Part shown: piece after piece, positions 46,116-56,993 of the stretch
Layout of the letters: each line of letters starts with the position of its first letter
Numbering within the stretch: the stretch's first letter is position 1
Assembly (NCBI RefSeq): GCF_000699445.3
Contig: NC_067196.1
Location: 32,446,616-32,510,615 of the forward strand
DNA length: 64,000 bases
Direction: 5' to 3'
Source: Schistosoma haematobium
Taxonomy: Eukaryota; Platyhelminthes; Trematoda; Strigeidida; Schistosomatidae
Translations under genes and position numbers: made by a program
Notes under the pieces: model-generated
Databases searched by the model: none
Seen by the model: only the letters and a program-made list of their open reading frames with translations
Told to the model about the DNA's origin: nothing

Positions 46116-47629
46116 ACACGTTTTATTGCATTTATTAAACTAAAGACATTGAATGAATAAATCGATTGAAGACCTGTTGAGTGTAACTTTAAATAATTAT
46201 GATGACGATGGTGATTAGTAAAAGCGTAGGATAATGTTTAATTAATGCAATACTATAAGTTTTATTTAACTGACAGTCAGGGTAGGCATAACTACAACAT
46301 GAGTATGTATACACGGATTGTGAAAAATAGCTAAGAAGTTAGCATAATAAGATTGGTGAAAAGATTGTGTGAATAGTTTCAAAAGAATTTATTATTAACG
46401 TCATAATTTACATATGAGTTTACCAAGAACTAATTATGTATTCGAATTGACTTAGAAGCACACAAAACAAACAGCTAAAAATTATATCGATTGATATGAT
46501 CCGATCGGCACGTGAAATCGGTTATAAGTTAATGGTGAATATTTTTCAACCCAGTGGAAGAAAAATAAGTGTTTAAACAACTTACTGGTGATTTCTCTAA
46601 TCGTGATAATGAATGATACAGACTTGTATCTTACAAAGGCCATCGATTTAAATCAGGATTGAGGATAACCTGTGATGTTGAGGAATAAATGCCACAAACT
46701 CTAGGTTAGGGACTTCTTGTTGTTTGACGTAAAATACCAAACACTAAAACAAATTCAACGTGACATCAAGTCATTTAAACTCGTGTTCACATACCTCCCA
46801 GATTAAAAGAACTTGATCAGCGTTAAGAACTAGACAGACACTTGTTGATCACTGCTTATGATTATTATATCTTATTGAATTGATTTCAATTCAGCTTATT
46901 TCATACTTCTGTTGATATGTGATACATAGAGCTATTTCTGTGCTGTTTACTCGTTTAAAATAATATGTAGAAATTTCTTTTAGGCTCTTCGGTTGTTTCT
47001 TTTTCTTAGTATTATACTATATTATCTAAAGTTTTAGTTACCGTACATCAACTGTCTTTAAATACAATTAATTCATCAATACATTTCTCACTTCAACATT
47101 CCTAATGAAATGATTGTTTACTGAAAATTATTAGTAATATTATTTATTGTATATCTTGTCAACAATCAATCACTACAGTATTCATCTGTTCAATATTCTC
47201 TTCACTGTCTTCAGATTAAAATGCTGAAATCTTTATTACTGCTATTTATAACATTTTAATTTCTTTATTTCATCTATTCTTCTTCATTTTATGATATCAC
47301 CCAGCCTAGTTTTATTTCATTTTTCTTTTAATTTGTATGTAAACATATTTAGTAACTATTTAACAAAGCATAATTCAAAGCTTACCCATTGGAATAAAAT
47401 AATAAACAAGTATTTTTTAATAAAAACACTCATTTCAAAGATAGTTAGTGATTCAGTATATTATTGACCATAGAATAAGTATAATCATAAAATATATTCA
47501 ATGTTATTTTATTGAACAATAAAAGAATGTAATAAAATGCTTAGTGTATATATATTTTTAAGTTGTTTGCGGTATTTTAATAAACATATATTGTCAGGGT
47601 TACCAACGATTTTAAAACAAATATTTATT
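46116..47629. other. AT-rich DNA
   Basis: No gene or identified repeat; 46620-46760 is slightly more balanced and may be old repeat sequence. Confidence 0.45.
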
Positions 47630-47812
47630 GTCAGAAGGGGTTTTGTGGAGATTATAGTAAATTTAATAGTTGAGATCATGAGTCAATTGGAGCTAGACAA
47701 TCATGGAAAACATGGAAGCACTGAACGGCCGTTTTGTCCTACCGTGAGACTCTTCAGCAGTGCGCATCCATGATCTCGCCTCGCGAGATTCGAACCCAGG
47801 ACCTATCCGTAA
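47630..47812 (-). mobile_element. tRNA-derived SINE, 5'-truncated
   Basis: Minus strand from box B (GGTTCGAATCTCGCGAGG) to the CCCCTTCTGA end. Hammerhead core CTGAAGA is acceptable, but GAAAC has become AAAAC, so an invariant G is lost. Confidence 0.8.
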
Positions 47813-48689
47813 AGTCAAATAAGCGGTCTTAAAGCAATTTATGCTTATATACATAATGTCAAATTAACATCAAAGGTGTTATAATCTTGATATTGTAGAA
47901 GAGAGTGGTATACCTTTGAAACCTCATGATTACATTAAATTGTCAGTGACCGTTAACTAATGTCGTCATTTTCAACCTCCAATAGTCATCCAATACTTAA
48001 ACTATTGTGTTAAATCACACTGTCAGCTTGATCAATAAACGTTCAGTTCACCATTAAAATGAGACAACATTACATCGATTATTAATCAATGACCTCTTAA
48101 CATAGTTTTTATTTATTCACACGTTTATTCATCTGTGCATATTCGTGATAATAATAAGAATCATAATAATAACACTACACGTTTGTTATGTTATTACATG
48201 GTATGATACTGTAAAATGTTTAAGAATGTCTCATAAGAAGAGAAAAATCGCAAACATTTAAATAACAATTCGTAATTCATGTTATTTTCTAACGTGATTT
48301 CTATCATTAGATCATAATATTAGTCGATTACTAAACATAAAAAGTCGGAACAAAAGTAATAAAATGGTTTGGATAATTCGTTTACTGTACATATGATCTT
48401 ATTGAATACTGACTAGTATACTATCATGATTCAGTGACTTTATTTAAACTAGTTCATATGAAATCACGTTTGATAGATTTAATTGTTGAAATCCATTGAT
48501 TACAAAAGAGTTTAGATGATATTAAACACGTTTATGGTTGTCAAATTGGAACATTTTACTTTTTTTGGCTTTGCATTAAATCAACCAGACTATCTCAAGT
48601 TAGTTCCTGATTATTTTATCATGTCAAATAATTTGTGAAAAAAAATTCATTATTTAAAAAATATCGCAAATAATCTTTTTTTCATTCTT
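47813..48689. other. AT-rich DNA
   Basis: Nothing recognised. Confidence 0.5.
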
Positions 48690-49400
48690 TATTTAAATGC
48701 TGCACTTGATAGGATGAAAACCCATCACTTGCTAATTTTACACTTAAAAATCTGATGATAACAAGTCTGACCTACTACATAAAGAGATTGCATGCTCTTG
48801 GGATTACTCGTCATTTACTCTTACAATTTGTCAATTCTTGCATATTACCTATTATTCTTTACTGTTCTCCATTATTCTTTCCCGGGCTTTTGAGAAAAGA
48901 CTTTGCTGTATTGCGGAGAGTGCTGAAGGCAGTTAGCAAGATGTGTGGTGAATCTTTCGAGGTCATAATTAATATGGTTGTGGATAGACATTTAAAATCA
49001 TGCAAACTTCTGACAGGTGTTATTTTATCAGATACTAGCCATCCCCTTCACTCTTATCTTTCTCCTTGTATATCTTCTGGTAGAACGAGACGTAATTACA
49101 TTAAAATCCATGCACGCAAGCAAAAGTATAAAAGTTCTATAATACCTTACCTAGCAAATATACTCTGTGACGAACAGGTTGTTAGAGTTAACCTAGTCAA
49201 TAACTTGCAGTCTTAACATGTCTTTGGTTTTAAAAGTTGTACAGTTTTTCGGTTTTTTTCAAAAACCTTTTTTATTTTTTCCGTAGTTGTTACTGTTTTT
49301 TTTTGTTGTTGCGTAAGTAACTTGTTGAAATACTCTGTGCTGAGAATTCTATTTTGTACCAAAATATAATATTGAATAAAGCCATTAATAAAAACAATAA
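48690..49400 (+). mobile_element. CR1-like LINE, 3' end
   Basis: 5'-truncated copy containing the extreme C-terminus of the RT protein and a 3' UTR ending AATAAAGCC...AATAATAATG. The last 75 bp match the reverse complement of 56160-56245. CR1-like assignment (schistosome SR1 relatives) is from protein character only. Confidence 0.65.
48755..49216 (+). pseudogene. CR1-like RT C-terminal fragment
   Basis: 153-residue open frame. It contains FVNSCILPIILYCSPLFFPG, a post-RT block common in non-LTR elements (thumb region with ILPIxLYxSP), and a C-terminal HPLHSYLSP...GRTRRNY, which resembles the ends of many CR1/Jockey-type proteins. The frame is intact but lacks the catalytic RT core and endonuclease, so it is a 5'-truncation product. 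The ATG is not a biological start. Confidence 0.65.
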
Positions 49401-49408
49401 TAATGTTA

Positions 49409-49640
49409 TGGTTAGACATAAACACTGTTGGATGCCGACTCAGTGGTTCACAGGTTAAGCGTTCGCGCGCGAGACTGAAGGCCCTGGGTTCGAATCTCGC
49501 GGGCGGGATCATAAATGAGCAGTGCTGAGGAGTCCCACAATAGAACGAAACAGCCGTCAGGTGCTCCCAGATTTTCAATGGTGTCCTGACATCAATCAGT
49601 TCATGATTTGAATCAGAAACAATAATAATAGTAATAATAA
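49409..49640 (+). mobile_element. tRNA-derived SINE
   Basis: Leader GTTAGACATAAACACTG, box A region, box B GGTTCGAATCTC, CTGAGGA and GAAAC present but stem I (GCAGTG against AGGTGC) and stem II are mismatched. Ends in AATAAT repeats; inserted directly after the AATAAT tail of the CR1-like copy. Confidence 0.85.
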
Positions 49641-52343
49641 TTTCAACCCATCTGCTATCATATATTTGGTTAAAGTAAGGAATTCTCGGTAAAAGAAATA
49701 TTTCAAACTTTGACAGAATTCCCACTTTATAGGTATTCGAAATGGTATATAAAATGTTTTTAGGCTTTCACTAGATTTTGTCCATATTCATTAATAAATA
49801 TTGACTAACAATCCTGACCCCACAACGTCTATTTCATCGTCAAATATATCTGTTATATGATATTTATACTAATTGTCCTTCCCCGCTCCAAAACATAAAA
49901 AAGGGAAATATAAAATCCATCATGGTGATGCTTATTGAGTTTCTCAATAATTAAATTTACGATAAATTACAAACATTTTGTGATTTTGCATAAGTACACT
50001 TAAAACAAGTAGAAATCAATAAAATTTATGGCGATAAGTAGATATTTAAAACTAGATGGTTTGGAAGTTTAAGCAGACAGCAGCGATATAAAATTAGGAC
50101 TGTTATGTTATTCAGAAGATCTCAGATTTTGAAACTCTGATTGTTAATAAACACGCCAACAAAATATAAACCGTTTATAATTGAACTTAAATAAACACAA
50201 ACGAGATCTATTATCAAATATTATTTGACCAGATATTCAAGACACAGTGTAAGGAATTGTGTCTACTGTTCTGGCAGAGTCAAGAAATGTGAATTTTATA
50301 AAACAGAAACACTAATTCAGAATTTGTATTTTACAAATTTAGAGATGCCATTATAACATCTCGTTATATACTTGATTAATCCATCTATAAATGGACTTCG
50401 AACCATATTGGCGAAATAAAAAAATTGGAGTAGATTGGAAAACTGAAAATGGTATTACATTTGTATTGATTTGTATCACACAAAAATAGTACTAAAAGCT
50501 TTGTCGGAATAATGTAGAATGAAAAAAAATTCAACAAACAGGCGGATAAAATCCATCAAAAGACTGCATCAGTGTACTTTGAAAAACACTGACGCCGATT
50601 TTTCTCTTTCGTTATCTCTTCATTTATTTCTAATTCACAATGATATAATAGAGTTACAATTGGATTACAGAGTTTTACTAATTTGACATATAAAAGTCAA
50701 CTTGTATAAGTTGACTGGATATGTAAAAGTACACTTTTTAATTCATCTAGTTAAACGTAAATGCACTACTGTGACTCCATGGTTTTTCAGTCCAGATTAC
50801 ATTACTAATTACATCATAGTAATAGTGGGAACCAACCAGTAATATTCCACCTTAATTCAACATTTAACCTGTCACTTTTCTGTACATACAAATATATATA
50901 TGTATGACCGAATTTATTCAAAATATTGTACGTCAGTTAAGTGATATGCGTACATGATTTATTGATACAATCATTTACAGCTGACCAAATTATATTGTGC
51001 TTGATCAGTTCACTTTTGAATCCAATAATTCAATGTCAGTTCAACTGAAAAAAAAACAGAATATATTTATGAAAATAAGTCAATAGTACGTTTCATTTAT
51101 GAAAATTTGTATAAAGTATTACTCACTATATTTATACAATGGAACACAATAGAGTAATGTAATATTGTATAACTGTCTATACGTACTACTGGATAATGAT
51201 TTAGTACTAAAATGATTTTTAAAAATGTGTTGAAGTTGACATGAAATAAATTTTAAACGATAAGGCACTTCATTTTACTTATGAAAGAATACAACATGAT
51301 TATGTGAATATAAGCCAGAAAATTGTAGATTTCAACGATACATCCGAATTTTGGTTCTAATCAATCTGAGATTTCTTATTTCTAGACAAAAAAGAATACA
51401 GTAAAAAAAGAGTAATAACAATAATCTACTCATAGTGAATGATACTAAATTTTCATTGTTTTTTCTAGGATGAATTTATTCATCTCAATAATATCACGTT
51501 TAATGTTATAATTATATTAACACTATTAACTTTTAAATGCATAAGCTACCGTAGAAAGTTTATGGAGGCTGATGAATTTCATAGTTCACATCAGAGATTG
51601 ACTTTAGGATAGGCAACTGTTGAAGACCATGAGCCACTGAGTATCTGTTTCGTTCTGTTATGGTTTTCTAAATAAGATATATAAACTATGAAATTTAAAA
51701 ATCCCTACAACTCTCCTACTTTTATGACAGTCATATGCTTACTAGTGACTAATTTCCAGAGATAATTCCTGGAGTTCCAGTGAAAAATCGTGACCAATGG
51801 AGGTCAATTATTTTGTATGGGAGGTAGTTATTTACTAGTGTTGTTGAGGGATGAAAGACATTCGTTGGATTTATATCATAATCTTACTAAAATTTACTTA
51901 TATAAGTACTTTATAAAATATATTCTTATAACTTTATGAGCGTATGATGGAACCAACAGATGAACAGTCCTTAAATTGTGTAAATTTTAAGCTATTAAAT
52001 CAACAATTACAATAATGTATATAATAAACTTCATCATTACAAGAGTGACATCAGTAACAAGATTTACAATCGTGAGTTCATGTGTAAGATAGAAGTACTT
52101 TTTCTCCAAAACCAGTAAGAATAATTTAAATGCACATATTGATAAATAATATCAAAAACAAATTTATACTGTCCACTAGTATCTTTAAGAAATAATTGTT
52201 TAATATTAAATATTGTATGAAACGATATCACAGAGAGAATATATATTCACAATGAAGAGTGTAGCTATGTAATGTGTGTAGTTTAATTGGTTCAATTATC
52301 CGAAATCATACAAATGCTTCATATTTCAAATTTTAATCGTATA
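49641..52343. other. AT-rich DNA
   Basis: No gene supported. 51550-51850 is more balanced and may be an unidentified old repeat. Confidence 0.45.
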
Positions 52344-52357
52344 TGAATTAATTTCAT
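52344..52357. repeat. Target-site duplication, left, of mini-RTE
   Basis: TGAATTAATTTCAT, repeated with one difference at 52431-52444. Confidence 0.75.
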
Positions 52358-52430
52358 ACTTACTTGCCCAGCCCTCCTCTTTTATCCGGGCTTGGGACCG
52401 GCAGTAGCCTCATAAAGGCTCCAGGCAAAG
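52358..52430 (-). mobile_element. 73-bp RTE derivative: 5' end joined to 3' tail
   Basis: The minus strand starts CTTTGCCTGGAGCC, equivalent to the start of the full-length RTE at 34530, continues through ACTGCCGGTCCCAAGCCCGG and GAGGAGGGC, and then passes directly to AAGTAAGT, the RTE tail. All coding sequence is missing. Flanked by a 14-bp duplication with one mismatch, so it moved as a unit by target-primed reverse transcription. Confidence 0.75.
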
Positions 52431-52444
52431 TAAATTAATTTCAT
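52431..52444. repeat. Target-site duplication, right, of mini-RTE
   Basis: TAAATTAATTTCAT, matches 52344-52357 at 13 of 14 positions. Confidence 0.75.
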
Positions 52445-54092
52445 GTTTAGCCAAAAGTTTAACTAAATATAGTTGTTACTTAATAGTATGATATGAAATG
52501 GACGTAAGAATATGATCTTTATAGTACACAAAATGAACGTCAATAAAGTTTAGATATCTCTATCTTAATGTTAATTATTTAGTAATAATATTCAAGTGGA
52601 AATTTTAGATTTATACAAATTAGGTGTACTGGTAGATACTTCCTAATAGAATAATATTAAAACTAGATTAGTGATATATCGATTTATTTATTTTGACAAG
52701 TTGAAACTTGTTTATAAAAGAAACATGATTTATTGACAAACGATGTTAACTCTAACTTTTATAAACGGTTTATTTAGTTTTGGATATTGTTATCATGGAG
52801 AAATTTTGTAGTGAAGCTCTTATTGTTGATCTGATTAAGATCAACTCTTATTTTAAGTACGTGTGGACCGTTTAATATTCAGAGGACAACTAAACAACAT
52901 ACTGGATGGTTATGCAAAGGTCTGTGAAGAAGGCAAAATTTACAATGAGAACACATGGATTAGCTTAGGCCATAGAAAATAATATTATATAACACTTCTA
53001 CTTAGAACAGGTGCTGTCGATATTGTCTACAAGCCTGTAACAATTTACCAATTAAACCATACAATTTAGTAGACGCAACACCAGAAGTATTTACCTGAGC
53101 CACGTGTAAATATCGATATATTATGATGTGTGGTATGAAAGCGACAAACATTTTCGAAATCAAAAACGTTGACATTAATAGTTTAAATGAATGGCAGCCA
53201 GAGAACAGAACAACTGAATAGTAAAAACATATTTTATTATGATGAAATAACACTTTCCATAACATATTTAACAAAAAATACACTTTATTAGAAAATATTT
53301 TAGAAATCTTATATGATTGGAAGATAACGGTCTTAGTAGGTGGTCCACCAGTCACTAACAGTTACAACCAAATACTGAACCTAATTTATGGTTATTCCGT
53401 TACTGGCAAACTTACATAAGCATATTGCTCCATATCACTAAACAGATTATTGTTATTCTAAAAAAACGGGTGGTGTAAATTAGTTATAATTTAATGTCAA
53501 ACTATACGTGAATGTCATTTATACGTAGTCTTTTCCGGTATTCTTTATTATTTTTTAAGATAGGAGTTCTAAATGTTATGTAATACGTCAGTTACTTTAA
53601 AGCAGTAAATATCATATTTACATATAAATGTATGGCTACTAAATTGGGTTCCGGCATTTTTTTTAGATCAACTGTTATAATTAGCCACATTTTTACCTAA
53701 ATATGTTAATTCTAACAGTATCTTTCTTTTTTATAAAAGGTGAGTTGGTGGTGAACACCTTACAATTTGTGGTACTTTTTTTATAATCTTTTGTGAGATT
53801 TTTTATTTACTCATTAAACATAATATTCTCAGAAATACAAACAGGTTGGTAAACGGAAGAGAGAGATTAAAATTAGCTTAATCATTATGTCACTAATCTA
53901 TGCTTTAAATTGACATTTGCTATACAGAAAGAAGTTTATGTTCGTTTAATTAAATTTCAATAATTGGAACGAAATTATTTCAGATTTATGAATCATTGAT
54001 ACTGTAAATATTTACAGAAATGAATCCATCAATTTTCTTCATGAAATTATTTTTTCTCTGCATCTGAAAATTCAATCAAACTATGGATGTTT
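52445..54092. other. AT-rich DNA
   Basis: The 117-residue minus frame at 53002-53355 has no domain, no neighbours and no exon signals recognised; not called. Confidence 0.45.
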
Positions 54093-54440
54093 TTAAGCAA
54101 AGATGGATAGTGGCCAGCAGTGGAATCTAAGACGCGCGTTTCGTTCTCTTTGGGACTCGTCAGTCGGATGTGTCTGCACCCCAGAGTTGATGTTCACTCT
54201 GGGACTCGGACCCAGTACCGTTCGCTTCAAACGCCATCCCGTTATCCATTTAGCTACTGAGTCCTGAAATCCACGTGCTCGTGCAATGAAGTGAAGTTTA
54301 AATTCACTCTGCTTGAAAAGCTTGCGACTTAAGGCTATGTCGAGGCAATTCGCATAGGATGCACATATGCCAACATGAGACTGATCAATTGCAATCCTAA
54401 ATAACAATGGGAAGATCCAAGTAAAATAACACAAAGTGAA
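54093..54440 (-). mobile_element. Sm-alpha-type hammerhead SINE, most complete
   Basis: The minus strand reads upstream block (contains GATTGCAATTGATCAGTCTC), spacer, box A (TAGCTAAATGGATAACGG), box-B region GGGTCCGAGTCCC, hammerhead core and 3' end TTAGATTCCACTGCTGGCCA. Order agrees with 18985-19282. The 123-residue minus frame across it is incidental. Confidence 0.8.
54127..54171 (-). ncRNA. Hammerhead motif (Sm-alpha)
   Basis: Core CTGACGA (54157-54163, minus strand), GAAA, short palindromic CGCGCG and GTC before TTAGAT. Stem I has one mismatch and one G-U, and stem II is weakened (GTCCCAAAGAGAAC). Invariant core bases are kept. Confidence 0.6.
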
Positions 54441-55399
54441 TTTATGGATGTTTTTATTCAACAATATAACTTAATATAAACTAAAGTAATTATCTGCCAG
54501 CTATAAACTTGAATTTTACGAAGTAAAGTTTTAACAGTCCTGGAAAGAAAGTACGTTTTCATCCCTCGGATTAAATTTCAGCCAAATTGATATTAGACAT
54601 CGAATAGATAATCTGAAATTAAATATTACCAATTACTTTTACATAATTAATGATAAGTATTAAATACTATATTAATTTATAAACATCCACTTAATATAAT
54701 TATTAATATGTCATTGCTACTAAATTTTAATAGACAAGACTAGTTTTAATAGTTGCACCACGTCGTTAACATCGAGCGCACAAAACACATTTCACCATTG
54801 GTATAGTATAATGTTGGCCCATAGACTGTGATTGAAGCTTAAAACTATTGCACTTAGACTCAGTGTTTAATTGACATTGTGACCCTTACTCGAACTGGTT
54901 TTGGATTGTCTTTTGTTTACTCTCCTCAGTACAAAACACTGACAAGTTAAGGATTGTAACGAAGTAGCTATTCGGTCTTCAGGGACCCCTCAGATAACGT
55001 CAGTTTGTCAGTCAACTGGTTCGTATAAAATTGCTAATTCACACTTCGGTTTGAGAGTAGGAAACCTAACAACTTATTTCTATTTAGTAAGCTAGTTGTA
55101 AAACATACCTGTTGTTTCTTTCACAAATACCAAACAATAAAATTATTTTTCAGAATGCCAAATTGAATAACGTTCTACGAGATAAACAATAATCTCCGAA
55201 AGAAACATCTTATGAAGCCGTTTTGACCTTCTTCAACTAAACAATCTTTTAAAATTGATCATTTTTAAAATACATTGCCAATATTAAAAAAAAATAAGAT
55301 CAGGATTTACCAACAAGTTTTTGTTTTTAATTATATTGAATTACCTACTGATAAGTAGTTTCGTCATACTAACAATTGTCTGCATAAAGTTTTGGAGTT
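54441..55399. other. AT-rich DNA
   Basis: Nothing recognised; 54790-55080 is more balanced and includes a phrase (TAGTATAATG...GGCCCA) that recurs loosely near 63593. Confidence 0.4.
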
Positions 55400-55612
55400 C
55401 CATTGAAATTACGAACCAGTAAATATTGGAGCACCATTGGGAACCTGAAAGCACAGGAAGATCTTCTCACCCCAAAATAGAAACTTTCAGTATTGCGCAT
55501 CCACTATCCCACATGCAGAACTTTAACCCAGGACCTTCAGTCACGCACTCGAATGCCCAACCGTTGAACCATTGAGCCGGCATTCAACGATATTAGTGTC
55601 TAACATCAACTA
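55400..55612 (-). mobile_element. tRNA-derived SINE, decayed
   Basis: Minus strand: leader (complement AGTGTCTAACATCAAC at the right), GATGCCGGCTCAATGGTTCA in altered form, box B area and 3' block. Hammerhead core destroyed. Confidence 0.7.
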
Positions 55613-56159
55613 ATCCAACACAATTTCTTTGAGTTTTACAATTTTTAGTCATTGTAAATACCTGTGATCAATTGTTTACTCGTATCTAAATTAAATTATT
55701 CGTTAAAATATGAATGTTTAATAGATTTTTCTTATTCTTTTTCGTAAGATACAACTCACTATGTACCTTGTGTCATCATATATAGAAAACAATTTATAAG
55801 CTAAACGTATTTAACAAAATGTGATTTCAAAAGTTTCATTATTGGAGTTTAGTGTACTTTATAATGATAAACATAATAATTCACATTATATTCATATCAT
55901 ATGAATGGAAAATTTTATCCAATAACGTAAATCATTCAGAACATATGGTAATAAGCTGCATATAAGTGCGTAATTTTAAAAAAAATTTCAGTAACTTATT
56001 CAAATGATGAATGATTTATAGCAACGTGGTGATTAAGTTCCCCCAAAATGTCATGCTTTTTTAAAAAATTCAATACATAGTAGTATTTATATAACTTTTA
56101 AATTGAACTAAAAAAAGCATTTAAGACTAAATAGATTTGAACAAGTGACTGTCTAATAA

Positions 56160-56245
56160 TAATAATTATTATTATAAACTTTATTCAGTATTATATTTTT
56201 GGTACAATACAGAATTCTCAGCACAAAGTATTTCAACAAGTTTCC
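56160..56245 (-). mobile_element. CR1-like LINE 3' tail
   Basis: The reverse complement reads ACTTGTTGAAATACTTTGTG, CTGAGAATTCTG and a TTGTACCAAAA-type block, then AATAAAG and AATAAT repeats, matching 49318-49395. Only about 85 bp of the 3' UTR. Confidence 0.75.
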
Positions 56246-56633
56246 CTTTCTTACTTCTTGGTCGATCCTGATGATAAATAATGAGTGATCGCCAGTTAGA
56301 TGTTAGCAGTCCAGTAAATGAACATCTGAATAATGTATATTCTTTTCTCTGCATATTGCCAGCGACCACATTATCTCTTATTGGGCTTTTTTGTAACTTT
56401 GACAACGAAAGGTTGTACACTTTTCAGAAATGCACCAGGATAGGTTATGCGATTAATAGACATAATAATATATTAAAACAAACAAAACTAGATAACTTGT
56501 TGAAATATCTAGATAGCAGGAACAGGTATCCCAGATGCTCAAGCAGGCCGCATATAGTATAGATGACATTTTAAGAATTAAATGAATGTAAACCACATTA
56601 ATTACTATCCATGTTTGTTTTAATAATAAAAGA
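56246..56633. other. Unassigned sequence of more balanced composition
   Basis: Both strands have open frames of 79-93 residues (56281-56562 plus, 56181-56420 minus) but no domain. Might be further decayed LINE sequence. Confidence 0.35.
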
Positions 56634-56862
56634 TGGATGCCGACTCAGTGGTCTAATAGTTAAGCGATCGCGCGCGAAACTGATAGGTCCTAGGTTCGAA
56701 TCTCGCGGGGGGTGAGATCGTGGATGCGCACTGATGAGGAGTCCCATACTAGGACGAAACGGCCTTTCAGTGCTTTCAGGTTTTCCATGGTTTTCTACCT
56801 TTAAATGACTCATGACTTAAACTATTGAAATTACTATAATCTTCACAAAACCCCTTCTGATA
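56634..56862 (+). mobile_element. tRNA-derived SINE
   Basis: GATGCCGACTCAGTGGTCTAA, box B GGTTCGAATCTCGCGG, hammerhead area and full tail ending CCCCTTCTGATAATAAAA. The first invariant C of the core (CTGAGGA) is changed to A. Confidence 0.85.
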
Positions 56863-56948
56863 ATAAAAGAATCATTTAAAATCAGAATGATAGGTTAAGC
56901 GATTTCAGTTGCGAAATACTATTTTTCAAATATTAGAGTATGTAGAGC

Positions 56949-56952
<4 letters not shown>

Positions 56953-56991
<39 letters not shown>
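56953..56991. repeat. (TA)n microsatellite
   Basis: Uninterrupted TA dinucleotide run. Confidence 0.95.

Positions 56992-56993
<2 letters not shown>

Noticed and set aside
51470..51506. 36-nt exon candidate after TTTTTTCTAG
   Set aside because: Phase 1 gives an immediate TGA; donor GTTATA is poor.
53002..53355. 117-residue minus-strand frame
   Set aside because: No recognisable domain and no splice context; not distinguishable from chance.
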